Part shown: one piece after another, positions 23,290-34,952 of the stretch
Layout of the letters: each line of letters starts with the position of its first letter
Numbering within the stretch: position 1 is the first letter of the stretch
Assembly: GCA_030386875.1 (NCBI GenBank)
Contig: CM059567.1
Location: 57,520,020 to 57,584,019 of the forward strand
Length of the DNA stretch: 64,000 nucleotides
Source: Morinoia aosen
Taxonomy: Eukaryota > Arthropoda > Malacostraca > Amphipoda > Talitridae
Direction of reading: 5' to 3'
Notes under the pieces: generated by a model
Told to the model about the DNA's origin: nothing
What the model saw: the letters and a program-made list of their open reading frames with translations, nothing else
Database searches by the model: none
Translations under genes and position numbers: made by a program

Positions 23290-24345
23290 GTTTGTTAGTG
23301 TCTGTCCTCGCCAGGTTGGTGTCGGTAGTGTCCATCCTCGTCAGGTTAGTGTCGATAGTGTCCATCCTCGTCAGGTTAGTGTCGATAGTGTCTGTCCTCG
23401 TCAGGTTAGTGTCGATAGTGTCTGTCTTCGTCAGGTTACTGTCAGGCTGGTGTCGGTAGTGTCTGTCCTCGTAAGTTGATGTAGGTAGTGTCTGTCCTCG
23501 TCAGGTTGGTGTCGGTAGTGTCTGTCCTCGTCAGGTTGGTGTCGGTAGTGTCTGTCCTCGTCAGGTTGGTGTCGGTAGTCTCTGTCCTCGTCAGGTTGGT
23601 GTCGGTAGTGTCCATCCTCGTCAGGTTAGTGTCGATAGTGCCCATCCTCGTCAGGTTGGTGTCGATAGTGTCTGTCCTCGTCAGGTTAGTGTCGATAGTG
23701 TCTGTCTTCGTCAGGTTACTGTCAGGCTGGTGTCGGTAGTGTCTGTCCTCGTAAGTTGATGTAGGTAGTGTCTGTCCTCGTAAGTTGATGTAGGTAGTGT
23801 CTGTCCTCGTCAGGTTGGTGTCGGTAGTGTCTGTCCTCGTCAGGTTGGTGTCGGTAGTGTCTGTCCTCGTCAGGTTGGTGTCGGTAGTGTCTGTCCTCGT
23901 CAGGTTGGTGTCGGTAGTGTCTGTCCTCGTCAGGTTGGTGTCGGTAGTGTCTGTCCTCGTCAGGTTGGTGTCGGTAGTGTCTGTCCTCGTCAGGTTGGTG
24001 TCGGCAGTGTCTGTCCTCGTCAGGTTGGTGTCGGTAGTGTATGTCCTCGCCAGGTTGGTGTCGGTAGTGTCTGTCCTCGTCAGGTTGGTGTCGGCAGTGT
24101 CTGTCCTCGTCAGGTTGGTGTCGGTAGTGTATGTCCTCGTCAGGTTGGTGTCGGTAGTGTATGTCCTCGTCAGGTTGGTGTCGGTAGTGTCTGTCCTCGT
24201 CAGGTTGGTGTTGGTAGTGTCTGTCGTCGCCAGGTTGGTGTCGGTAGTGCCTGTCCTCGTCAGATTGGTGTCAATAGTTTGTCATCGCCAGATTGGTGTC
24301 AATAGTTTGTCCTCGTCAGGTTGGTGTCCGTTGTGTCTGTCCTCC
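23290..24345. repeat. 30-bp minisatellite
   Basis: About 34 copies of gtgtctgtcctcgtcaggtt followed by ggtgtcggta. A variant stretch at 23430-23500 (contracted units with gtaagttgatgtaggt) recurs at about 23710-23790, so a larger block was duplicated. Long ORFs here are period-30 artefacts. Confidence 0.97.
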
Positions 24346-24600
24346 TTTGGTCAAATGGAATGCTTGAACTCCTCGTAACACCTCTAGCCACAAAATCTAC
24401 ATTTGCCTATACTGGGAGCTAAAAAGCCCAGCATTAGCAGGCAGGTGTGATACGAGTGCCTATATCGTCTCGCCATGACGCCTGCGACGAAGAGAGCGAA
24501 GGCTTATCAACAGTGCAGAAAAACCTTGCATTAGAAATTCATTTTCCGGTTAAGTTGATGCTTATAGGCATATTTTGTCATTTTTTCTCATGCTGCTCCG

Positions 24601-25099
24601 GTGTTATGGGAGACTTAAGTTAGCTATTCTGTGTTATAGAACGCACGTGTAACTTAAGGTAGCTATTTTTTGTTATAGTACGCACGTGTAACTTTAGTTA
24701 GCTATTCTGTGTTATAGTACGCAAGTGTAACTTTAGCTAGCTATTCTGTGTTATAGTACGCACGTGTAACTTTAGTTAGCTATTCTGTGTTATAGTACGC
24801 ACGTGTAACTTTAGTTAGCTATTCTGTGTTATAGTACGCACGTGTAACTTTAGCTAGCTATTCTGTGTTATGGTACGCACGTGTAACTTTAGTTAGCTAT
24901 TCTGTGTTATAGTACGCACGTGTAACTTTAGCTAGCTATTCTGTGTTATGGTACGCACGTGTAACTTTAGTTAGCTATTCTGTGTTATAGTACGCACGTG
25001 TAACTTTAGCTAGCTATTCTGTGTTATGGTACGCACGTGTAACTTTAGTTAGCTATTCTGTGTTATAGTACGCGCGTGTAACTTTAGCTAGCTATTCTA
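24601..25099. repeat. 39-bp minisatellite with dimer phase
   Basis: About 12.7 copies of gtgtaactttagttagctat followed by tctgtgttatagtacgcac. Two variants (agttagct with atagtacg, agctagct with atggtacg) alternate over 24850-25090, giving a 78-bp dimeric higher-order unit. Confidence 0.95.
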
Positions 25100-25427
25100 C
25101 ATTAAAGTAGATGGTTTTTTGATTAACAGGATTCAGCTTTTCTCAAGAGACCTGAAATCTCTGTCCAACTGAAAAAATTCTTTCTATATTTACAGACCTA
25201 GTCTGTGGACGTTGTAGCTTGTTGAGTTGTGGTGTTGAAGTGGCTGCTGCAGGGTAGCTTGTCGATGCCTAAAAAAATGTTTCCTTTTTTGCACGCAACA
25301 AATCCTTAGCGCCATTTGTTGGCTGTGCGACATCCGCTATCTGTTGAGCTGTCGTGCAGCTCTTGTGTTTCTTTGTGTTCATTGTCTTTGCTTCTAACGC
25401 GTCAGTCGCGATAGCTTTATAACTGGA
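25100..25427. other. Unannotated sequence
   Basis: No gene or repeat is recognised. Confidence 0.4.
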
Positions 25428-25673
25428 TAATTAATTTTCAATTCAAATCTAAAGTCAATTGCACTTGGTAATGTTGAAAATGGCTATCATGAACTTAATC
25501 GTACCTTTATTTAGTCATGATTAAGTGTTCATGAAAATTGAGTCTGTCAGTAGTTATTCAGAGAAGTTGAGTGTTTGTCAGAAGTTATTCATGAAAACTG
25601 AGTTGGTCAGCAGCAGCATTACAAAAATTCCCTCCGTGTACACCTGCGGCTCGCGTTGCGGTCTAAGCGTTAA
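25428..25673 (-). mobile_element. TTAA-type MITE, family E, copy 6 (decayed)
   Basis: The core tcaaatctaaagtcaattgc and a right end gttgcggtctaagcg followed by TTAA (25670-25673) are present. A short internal duplication (gaagttattcatgaaaactg type) has expanded the middle. Confidence 0.55.
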
Positions 25674-25962
25674 TCTTCTTAGATCTACCTGTTTTTTTAA
25701 TTCTTATTTCTGTTAACTCAAGTTTCTGCTGTCCTGGACGTAAGCTTGTGTCTTGAAAGGCGCCAAGAAATGTAAATCTTGCAAATTACCCGTAATGAAA
25801 AAAGAAAATTGCCGATTTTGGCAATCATGAAGATATGTTAGTAATGTCCTTTGGGTACACTTCGCATTATTTAAAGAATTTCAAAATTTGCAATATTAAG
25901 GTAGTAGTTAGGAATATTTTTCTGACGACAAAATATCGGCGAAACGGTCACTCAATCATCTT

Positions 25963-26836
25963 AGAAGGTATAGGGTAAAAGGGAAATTTTCCTCCCCCCA
26001 TAGGAGGGATAAGGTAAAAGGGAAATTTTCCTCCCCCCATAGGAGGGATAGGGTAATAGGGAAATTTCCTCCCCCCATAGGAGGGATAGGGTAAAAGGGA
26101 AATTTTCCTCCCCCCATAGGAGGGATAGGGTAAAAGGGAAATTTCCTCCCCCCATAGGAGGGATAGGGTAAAAGGGAAATTTTCCTCCGCCCATAGGAGG
26201 GATAGGGTAAAAGGGAAATTTTCCTCCCCCCATAGGAGGGATAGGGTAAAAGGGAAATTTTCCTCCCCCCATAGGAGGGATAGGGTAAAAGGGAAATTTT
26301 CCTCCCCCCATAGGAGGGATAGGGTAAAAGGGAAATTTTCCTCCCCCCATAGGAGGGATAGGGTAAAAGGGAAATTTTCCTCCCCCCATAGGAGGGATAG
26401 GGTAAAAGGGAAATTTTCCTCCCCCCATAGGAGGGATAGGGTAATAGGGAAATTTTCCTCCCCCCATAGGAGGGATAAGGTAAAAGGGAAATTTTCCTCC
26501 CCCCATAGGAGGGATAAGGTAAAAGGGAAATTTTCCTCCCCCCATAGGAGGGATAGGGTAAAAGGGAAATTTTCCTCCCCCCATAGGAGGGATAGGGTAA
26601 TAGGGTAATAGGGAAATTTCCTCCCCCCATAGGAGGGATAGGGTAATAGGGAAATTTTCCTCCCCCCATAGGAGGGATAGGGTAATAGGGAAATTTTCCT
26701 CCCCCCATAGGAGGGATAGGGTAAAAGGGAAATTTTCCTCCCCCCATAGGAGGGATAGGGTAATAGGGAAATTTTCCTCCCCCCATATGAGGGATAGGGT
26801 AATAGGGAAATTTTCCTCACCCCATAGAAGGTATAG
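25963..26836. repeat. 39-bp minisatellite rich in G and C runs
   Basis: About 22 highly uniform copies of gggaaattttcctcccccca followed by taggagggatagggtaaaa. Each monomer has a C6 run, three GGG runs and the palindrome ggaaattttcc. Single-base indels in a few units shift the frame. ORFs of up to 350 codons on the minus strand are repeat artefacts. Confidence 0.97.
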
Positions 26837-27084
26837 TCTTTAGTTCCTATTATTTGTCTTTTTTCTATTCTTTGTTGTTTCACCTTCTTCTTTCTTAATT
26901 TATTTCCACGCACAGGGCGTCCTGGCTGGGTACACACCTCGTGCAGAGATTTTCCGATTTGTGCAGTCTGCACTAAGTGTTCTCTTCTCTTCGCTATCAT
27001 GAGCTCGCCTTTGTTGGGTGACGAGGCAGTTTTTAACTAACAGTATAATAATAATAATTATAATAATGATAATAATAATAATTC

Positions 27085-27560
27085 AGGTAAACAATATTGT
27101 GACAATAGAGATACAAATATGGTAATAATACACATACATAACGTGGTAATAATACATATACACAAGATGGTAATAATGAAGATACACAATATGGTAATAA
27201 TAAAGATAATTATGTAATAATAATGCAGATACATAATGTAGTAATAATGCAGATACATAATGTAGTAATAATGCAGATACATAATGTAGTAAAAATGCAG
27301 ATACATAATGTAGTAATAATGCAGATACATAATGTAGTAATAATGCAGATACATAATGTAGTAATAATGCAGATACATAATGTAGTAATAATACAGATAC
27401 ATAATGTAGTAATAATGCAGATACATAATGTAGTAATAATGCAGATACATAATGCAGCAATAATGCAGTTACATTATGTAATAATAATACAGATACATTA
27501 TGTAGTAATAATGCAGATACATAATGCAGCAAAAATGCAGATACATAATGTAATAATAGA
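27085..27560. repeat. 24-bp AT-rich minisatellite
   Basis: Degenerate units lie to about 27210, then about 14 uniform copies of gtagtaataatgcagataca followed by taat. Repeat-driven ORFs run on both strands. Confidence 0.95.
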
Positions 27561-28001
27561 ACATAGTACGTCGCCAGCTGCCCTGCTACAACAGCGTAAA
27601 CGTACCAAAAACTGGTCCCGGTCTAGCTACCTGCCAGCGTCGCGCTTTGACGCGCAAAATGCGGCTCTCAAGGTCATTTTTTTAGCGCGCAACGAGCTTT
27701 CCTGGAGCGCTCGAACCCTGTGTTGTACGGGTACTATATCCTGCGTACTTTTACTTCTTTGATACACGCACACAGGCGTGTACTACTGCCGCTAATACTA
27801 TCACACGTACATACACACACACACACACACACGCACACACGCAAACAGCCGTGTACTGCTGTTTCTACTGCCACACGTAGTACAACCTGGATTCTGTAGC
27901 ACTGATACCGCCACAGTAGGCTTCGTAGGCCTGAGTTTGTGAAATTACTTGAATGAGGCGCGCTAACTAATGTCCCGTTAATTTCATCGATGGAAGGCCA
28001 T
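27561..28001. other. Unannotated, with (CA)n
   Basis: A CA microsatellite lies at about 27808-27845. The GC-richer stretch 27570-27720 has an open frame continuing from the array, but it shows no recognisable domain. Confidence 0.4.
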
Positions 28002-28480
28002 CGAATTATCGATTTTGAATTGATTTATCACATTTTTAGTTGTAAATTATATTATTTATTCAAATAAAATCGAATTATCGATTATGAATTGACTTATCAC
28101 ATTTTTAGTTGTAAATTATATTATTTATTCAAATGAAATCGAATTATCGATTATGAATTGATTTATCACATTTTTAGTTGTAAATTATATTATTTATTCA
28201 AATGAAATCGAATTATCGATTTTGAATTGATTAATCACATTTTTAGTTGTAAATTATATTATTTATTCAAATGAAATCGAATTATCGATTATGAATTGAT
28301 TTATCACATTTTTAGTTGTAAATTATATTATTTATTCAAATGAAATCGAATTATCGATTTTGAATTGATTTATCACATTTTTAGTTGTAAATTATATTAT
28401 TTATTCAAATGAAATCGAATTATCGATTATGAATTGATTTATCACATTTTTAGTTGTAAATTATATTATTTATTCAAATA
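28002..28480. repeat. 69-bp AT-rich minisatellite
   Basis: About seven nearly identical copies. The unit starts cgaattatcgattttgaatt, and the 69-bp period is measured at 28002, 28071 and 28140. The copies alternate between cgattttg and cgattatg over much of the array. Confidence 0.97.
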
Positions 28481-28617
28481 ATTATGTACTACCTGTGGTT
28501 GCTTGCTGTATATGACCTGTGATGGTTATAAATTTTAGCCGACTGATATGATCGTTGTAAACATTGAGATATTTTTTGTGGTGAACCAACTTAAGGTGAA
28601 CAAATCATTCCACTAAT

Positions 28618-28998
28618 GATCCTTCAAGGAGGAAACAGCTTAATGTACTCTCGAGAATTGGCTCTCATACGAAAAAGATGTGAGGTCCCGAAGTGCAAGT
28701 TTTAGTACGGCTGCATGTTGCTGAAATAGAAAAAGGTTTTGTTTTGTTACGGACTGCCTGCAGTTCACCGATGTTCGTTTTTTAAGCATCCATTACGGTC
28801 TTCTTTAACTTTTTATCTTGTTTCATTAACTTTCTTCCTAACTTAACGTTTCTCTGAGCAGAGTGTGGGGAGCCTCCTTGCGCGTATATTCCTCGTTCCC
28901 TTAATTCCGTACTAAATGGCGCATTCCTCCTTCCTCTCGTAGAAACACCTCTGTTGCGGTTAGGGAGGCTTACGCTATTTTATCTTATTTAAGCTAAT
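28618..28998 (+). mobile_element. SINE family A
   Basis: A diverged near-full copy with gatgtgaggtcccgaagtgc, ctttttatcttgtttcatta, cgtactaaatggcgcattcc and ttgcggttagggaggctta. Confidence 0.75.
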
Positions 28999-29149
28999 AT
29001 GAAGGGTCAAATCTTGATTAATTGTACGTCGTACGTTGAATGCATGGTTTATTTATACACTTTAGCTTTTTATCGATCAAAGGCCCACAGCTTGAACCTG
29101 CGAGTCTTGGTATAAATCTATCCACAATGTCCCAAATTTATTAGTCTTG

Positions 29150-29634
29150 TTATGAATCCTTGTTCCACGGTATAAATGAATGCTCCACGGTATACATCCA
29201 TGCTCCACGGTATAAATCCATGCTCCATGGTATAAATCCATGCTCCACGGTATAAATCCATGCTCCAGGGTATAAATCCATGCTCCAGGGTATAAATCCA
29301 TGCTCCAGGGTATAAATCCATGCTCCAGGGTATAAATCCATGCTCCAGGGTATAAATCCATGCTCCAGGGTATAAATCCATGCTCCAGGGTATAAATCCA
29401 TGCTCCAGGGTATAAATCCATGCTCCAGGGTGTAAATCCATGCTCCAGGGTATAAATCCATGCTCCAGGGTATAAATCCATGCTCCAGGGTATAAATCCA
29501 TGCTCCACGGTAGAAATCCATGCTCCACGGTAGAAATCCATGCTCCACGGTAGAAATCCATGCTCCACGGTAGAAATCCATGCTCCACGGTAGAAATCCA
29601 TGCTCCACGGTATAAATCCATGCTCCACGGTCTT
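29150..29634. repeat. 20-bp minisatellite with variant blocks
   Basis: About 24 copies of tataaatccatgctccaggg. Three blocks are seen: cacgg type at both ends, a central caggg block (about 29260-29510), and a tagaaatcc block (about 29510-29600). ORFs in three frames are artefacts. Confidence 0.97.
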
Positions 29635-29888
29635 GGTGGAGGGAGGAATGTGGTCACGGTCTAGAAGGAATGCTCGGCCGGTTCATGAGGAATGTGGCTA
29701 AGATTTAAGAGGACTGAATGCAATTGCGATCCGGAACGTTGATGGTTTCATTAAAAATAAATTTGTGTGCGTGCCGTGCAGTTTTCCTGCCAAGGTTTAC
29801 AAATTTGAGTATTTTATTTGTGTCGATTGGTTCAATTTTGTTGTCTCTTGCTTTGGTTTTTGTGAACTTATGTGTTAGCTTTGTGTCT

Positions 29889-30364
29889 GTCTGCACTCCC
29901 GCCACTCGCAATTGCACTCCAGCCACTCGCACCTGTACTCCCGCCACTCGCACCTGCACTCCCGCCACTCGCACCTGCACTCCAGCCACTCGCACCTGTA
30001 CTCCCGCCACTCGCACCTGCACTCCCGCCACTCGCACCTGCACTCCCGTCACTCGCACCTGCACTCCCGCCACTCGCACCTGCACTCCCGCCACTCGCAC
30101 CTGCACTCCCGCCACTCGCACCTGCACTCCCGCCACTTGCACCTGCACTCCAGCCACTCGCACCTGCACTCCAGCGACTTGCACCTGCACTCCAGCCACT
30201 CGCACCTCCACTCCAGCCACTCGCACCTCCACTCCAGCCACTCGCACCTCCACTCCAGCCACTCGCACCTGCGCTCCAGCCACTCGCACCTGCGCTCCAG
30301 CCACTCGCACCTCCACTCCAGCCACTCGCACCTGCACTCCAGCCACTCGCACTTGCACTTCACC
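29889..30364. repeat. 21-bp minisatellite
   Basis: About 22 copies of gcactcccgccactcgcacc+t. It shifts from cccgcc to ccagcc variants toward the right. Threonine/proline-rich and other ORFs in several frames reflect the 21-bp period. Confidence 0.97.
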
Positions 30365-30846
30365 CTGCTCTTCGCTAATTAGTGCTTGATAACAAGCAGT
30401 TACATATGTGCTTTGAAAAAAGCCAAGCGTAATTTTACCAAGGTAATTTCAATATTCAGTAATGTTTTTTTAGAAAACGAAAGCTCAAAAAGGTCCGACA
30501 AAAATTCTAATTACTCGATGGTTGGCTGTTAGGTTTGCGCTTTCAAAAAACGAAATGTTGGGAAAAATGCGGTACGGTTTTTAATTACTTTGAAACCATG
30601 AAGTTCATTTTTTCAGAGAACTTAACGCTCAAGTGTGTGATGCAGTTGAATTTCACGTCCCCAGGAGAGCCGGAGTCGCGCACTGAGCCGCAATACTGTT
30701 TTGTACATGTTGTTCGAGGCGCTTATTTACTCGCAGTCCTGGAGATGTCCATGAAGGATCCAATTGTAGGTTATTGTTTTAAGTTTCCTTAGGTTTTATG
30801 CGTACACATCATGCCTATACATACATATCGTACCTATGCATACCTA
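30365..30846. other. Unannotated sequence
   Basis: An 85-codon ORF at 30535-30792 has no recognisable domain. Some degenerate tatacatacatatc motifs occur near the right end. Confidence 0.4.
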
Positions 30847-30848
30847 TA

Positions 30849-31021
30849 GAAAAAATAATACTGGTAAAGTTTCAGACCATTGGAACATCGTTAACCCGTG
30901 CCCTAACGGCCTCAAAGTTCTGAAAAATGGCATTTTTCGTGATTTTTCAGAACTTTGAGGCCGTTGGGGCACGGGTTAACGATGTTCAAATGGTCTGAAA
31001 CTTTACCAGTATCATTTTTTC
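30849..31021. mobile_element. Near-perfect hairpin element, TA-flanked
   Basis: A 173-bp inverted repeat with ~79-bp arms that match almost perfectly (tggtaaagtttcagacca mirrored by tggtctgaaactttacca; gtgccctaacggcctcaaag mirrored by ctttgaggccgttggggcac). The central loop is about 15 bp. It is flanked by TA on both sides (30847-30848 and 31022-31023), consistent with a Tc1/mariner-type non-autonomous element. It could instead be a hairpin RNA source. Arm identity implies a recent origin. Confidence 0.8.
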
Positions 31022-31023
31022 TA

Positions 31024-31854
31024 TCAACTTCACCTTTTTAGGGGTCCCGTCAAGAAAATTCTGTGGAAAAAATCTACCCTATGAGTACTAGCCACCCTAC
31101 TATACATACATATCATACCTATACATACATAAATATCTAACCTTAGCATGCATGTGTGTACATACATAAGTATCGCACATTCAAATATGGTACATAGTGT
31201 GCTCTATCTTAGATGCGGGTAGCCAGCACATGTCGAGCGGTCTCTCGTGAGGCTGCAGTTGTATGTCGATGAGCGCTGGGTCCCTGTAAAACATGCTCAT
31301 CCTTCGACAGACGATTACCCACTTTTTTTGTTTTAGGTGCAATCAAGTTTGATTTTTGTGACGTTCAATTGTTGTAAATTTAGTATTTTTACTTATATGT
31401 TTCAATTCATTAAACTTTTGTGGGTCAAAAACATTTTAAAATAGAAAAATTGAGTTATGGGCTGTCAAAGAGTGAGCACATTTTTTTAGAGTGGGTTGAT
31501 TTACGCAGCACTTTCATGTTAACTCGTACATTAATTTTCATTGCACATTGAAATTGTTAGTAACTTGACTGATTTTAGTTATTTTTACACAAACTACCGT
31601 GCTTGTTGGTTCGTAAAAGAACAAAGAGCGGATTTCAGAAATGTTCTTACAAGACACAGCGGATCAAACTGCAACGCGTCGTGCATTATTTCTAGTTTAA
31701 GTTCGCACTTTTTCCATTTATGTTAATGATGTGTTCTAATCTCCGTACGTATCCCACCTATCCAAGTTTGCGAATGCCATTCTGCTTACATGGGTTCTCT
31801 TTTCATTGTCATTGCCCTCTGGTCGTGATACTCCGTGAGTTGCTTCAACCTCTC
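31024..31854. other. Unannotated, with degenerate TACA repeats
   Basis: Motifs like tatacatacatatcatacct lie at 31105-31190. The remainder is AT-rich without a recognisable gene. Confidence 0.4.
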
Positions 31855-32205
31855 TGAGTCTGGCTCTGTTACACAGCTTTGTGCTGTGTTGTTTGTTGTT
31901 AGTCACCTACGCAGCTGTGTGTTGTGTGTTTGTTTAACTCAGTTTTGTGTTGTGTGTTGTTTGTGTGTTACACAGCTTTGTGTTGGTCAGCTACACAGCT
32001 TTGCGTTGTGTGTTGTTTGTGTATTACACAGCTATGTGTGTGAGAGTGCGTGTTTGTGTGTTACACAGCTTTGTGTTGTGTTTTTGTCAGCTACACGGCT
32101 CTGTGTTGGGTGTGTGCGTTGTTTGTGTGTTACGCAGCTCTTGTATTGCATTGCCACTTACACAGCTTTGTGTTGTGTGGAGTTTGTGGGCTACACAACT
32201 TTGCT
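31855..32205. repeat. GT-rich degenerate tandem repeat
   Basis: Irregular units contain ttacacagctttgtgttgtg and tgttgtttgtgtg, about eight copies of 30-45 bp. Cysteine/leucine-rich ORFs here are by-products. Confidence 0.8.
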
Positions 32206-32879
32206 GTGTCCGCATTGCTTGCATTACGGGCGAGAACGCTTTACGTGTCCGCTTAATCTTTGCTCTGCATGGTCACGCCGGAATGTGTCCGGCTGTGCGG
32301 CATCCCAGTAATTTATTCGGCTGTTTCTATGCATTTAGCCGCTCTCTGCATAGGCTAATCTCGTGGGCCTAGAACCATTGGTGCCCCTACGAAAAAAGTT
32401 AGAATCGGTACCTGCGTTTTTGTGTCTAATCTGCTTTTGTGCTCTCGGTTCGTGTTTTGTGTTTTTAATTGTGCTAGTGGTACCTACCTATTTACTGGTA
32501 CTGGTGGTTAATGGTACCTGCATTTGGTTGTACTGGTGTTTGCTGCTTGGAAAAGTTGACACTGTGGTTGCCGCAAACGTTCAGAGTATTGTAGGTTTTC
32601 TCTTTAACTTTGAACAAAAATAATAATTTGTCGTGTGTTGACATACGGTCACGTGTAAACGATATTGTGATGAGGTAACGTTCTGGAATCGCTGATCTTA
32701 CGACAATCGTAGATCGCGCACGTCCGGCTCGCATGGAGACACGATTTCCAGCATTTCTTGCGTTCAGTTTCCAATAATAATTACGACGGTACGGTAGTAG
32801 ATTTGCTGACGATCAGTTCTCACGGAGGCGTAATTTTTCAATTATTTTTCCCCTCTCTTTAACCTTTTATTTGTTTAGT
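32206..32879. other. Unannotated sequence
   Basis: A loose ggtactggtggttaatggta motif lies at 32460-32540. No gene is recognised. Confidence 0.4.
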
Positions 32880-32894
32880 TTCCAGTTACGACGG

Positions 32895-33307
32895 CCCCCT
32901 CAGGGGGATACAACTGTTGTATCTATGGGAATTAGCACTTCCAGAGGGTAAATGTGAAGCCCCGAGCTGAGAGTTAGGTAGGCCTGCTTTTTGTTGAAAT
33001 AAAATGTTTTTGTTATATTAAGATCACCTTTTTTCGGTTCACTACTTTCCTGTTTTTCAGCACCTCTGACATTCTTCTTCAACTTTTGTCTTATTTCATG
33101 AACTTCTTCCTCAACTTACGGTTTCTATGCCTCTTGTGCATAAATTCCTCATTCTCTTATCTCCCTACTAAATGGTGCCTTCCTCCTTCCTCTCTTCGAT
33201 ACGCTTACTTTGCAGCGGTTAGGGAGGCACAATACATCCCAGCAAATCTCTGCTCGCGCTGCAGTGAAAGGCTTTTCGAAGTCCTTAAACTAACAAATAA
33301 TCCAACC
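32895..33307 (+). mobile_element. SINE family A, full copy with target-site duplication
   Basis: The copy starts at the palindromic head ccccctcagggggatacaac and ends aaactaacaaataatccaacc. It is flanked by a perfect 15-bp direct repeat, ttccagttacgacgg (32880-32894 and 33308-33322). The duplication supports retroposition. About 55 bp of extra sequence lies before the last tail motif. Confidence 0.85.
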
Positions 33308-33544
33308 TTCCAGTTACGACGGAGGATCATACAAAAGTACACACAAATGCAAAATTACAAACGACGACATGGCACCCGAGACCTTGACGAGACTTGCTTG
33401 GTCTCTCAGCGGTCATTTGGAACGTGCTCTTTTCGGCGCCACGCTAGTCTTTCCACCGTAAAAAAAACATTTAAACTGGCAGCTTGCGGCGCACGCTGGC
33501 GGTGTTGCTTGGTCAAAAAATCCCTTTGTCTTTTCACTCGAGCA

Positions 33545-33795
33545 GATCTTAGATCCTGAACCTAACCCTAACTCTTAACCCTACCAGACCTGAGGCCCTG
33601 AACCTAACCCTAGCCCTTAACCCTACAGATCTTAGATCCTGAACCTAACCCTAACTCTTAACCCTACCAGACCTGAAGCCCTGAACCTAGCCCTAACCCT
33701 TGACCCTACAGACCTGAGACCCTGAACCTAACCCTAACCTAACCTAACCCTAACCCCTAACCCTTAACCCTACAGACCTGAGGCGTTGAACCTAA
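33545..33795. repeat. Telomere-like tandem block
   Basis: About five ~55-60-bp units, each made of cctgaacctaaccctaac plus cttaaccctacagacctgag. The block is dense in CCTAA and CCCTAA motifs, with a purer run (cctaacctaaccctaacccc) near 33740. It is interstitial and imperfect, so it is not a telomere end. Confidence 0.8.
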
Positions 33796-34360
33796 CTGTC
33801 AAACGTTAACTAATTCTAACACGCGGGGGCAGACACCTGCAGTGGCTAAGCACGAGGTCTGGCCTCGATGGGTTGGCGATTTTTAGTTTGTGATGCATTT
33901 TTTTCCCGCACGAGGTGAAGCACCGAGAATTAAGTCCAGCAGTACAGTGGTAGATTTGGAAATTACCGAAAAATCGAAACAGCGGCGTGGCATGGTTAGG
34001 AGAAATTACAGTTCAATAAAAAAATGTAATCTAACTGACATTATGTGCTCATATGAGAAATTTTGTTTTCGTTAACTCATTCGGAAAACTGTCGGTAAAT
34101 TTATGCAGAATATTTTCAAACAGAATAAGCAGGAATATCAGAGTCTCGTATAAATAAAGTTTGCTAGTGTGAATTTTGACATTTCCACACCTAAATAGTC
34201 AATGCATGATCTTGTGTAAATGTTGGCATCTGTGGTATCATTTATTTGAATGAAAGTTACGCTCGCAACAAATGTTTGTGATCAAAAGTGATGAAACTAC
34301 CATCACCTCTAAGGAACGCTGTGCCACCGAGAGGCACGGAGTATTGAGGCCACATCACGG
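33796..34360. other. Unannotated sequence
   Basis: No gene or repeat is recognised. Confidence 0.4.
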
Positions 34361-34952
34361 GGCGTGGTACGTTGGTACGTGACGGGTACGTTGGTACGTG
34401 ACGGATACCTTGGTACATGACGGATACGTTGGTATGTGACGGGTACATTGGTACCTGACGGGTACATTGGTACCTGACGGGTACATTGGTACCTGACGGG
34501 TACATTGGTACCTGACGGGTACGTTGGTACCTGACGGGTACGTTGGTACCTGACGGGTACGTTGGTACCTGACGGGTACGTTGGTACCTGACGGGTACGT
34601 TGGTACCTGACGGGTACGTTGGTACCTGACGGGTACGTTGGTACCTGACGGGTACGTTGGTACCTGACGGGTACGTTGGTACCTGACGGGTACGTTGGTA
34701 CCTGACGGGTACGTTGGTACCTGACGGGTACGTTGGTACCTGACGGGTACGTTGGTACCTGACGGGTACGTTGGTACCTGACGGGTACGTTGGTACCTGA
34801 CGGGTACGTTGGTACCTGACGGGTACGTTGGTACCTGACGGGTACGTTGGTACCTGACGGGGACGTTGGTACCTGACGGGTACGTTGGTACCTGACGGGG
34901 ACGTTGGTACCTGACGGGGACGTTGGTACCTGACGGGGACATTGGTGCATGA
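34361..34952. repeat. 19-bp minisatellite (GGTACC in each unit)
   Basis: About 31 copies of gggtacgttggtacctgac. Edge variants are gtacgtgac on the left and ggggacg on the right. Three minus-strand ORFs of about 200 codons are artefacts. The array ends directly at a SINE. Confidence 0.97.

Noticed and set aside
25948..27000. 350-codon minus-strand ORF and overlapping ones
   Set aside because: The 39-bp repeat is open in several frames. The unique flanks encode nothing recognisable.
29705..30389. Thr/Pro-rich and Val-rich ORFs resembling mucin-like proteins
   Set aside because: They come from a 21-bp repeat open on both strands in several frames. No signal peptide or splice context is seen.
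33086..33559. 157-codon ORF
   Set aside because: Its first half is SINE sequence and the remainder has no recognisable domain.
33545..33795. A true telomere end
   Set aside because: It is interstitial, has spacers and is followed by 30 kb of ordinary sequence.
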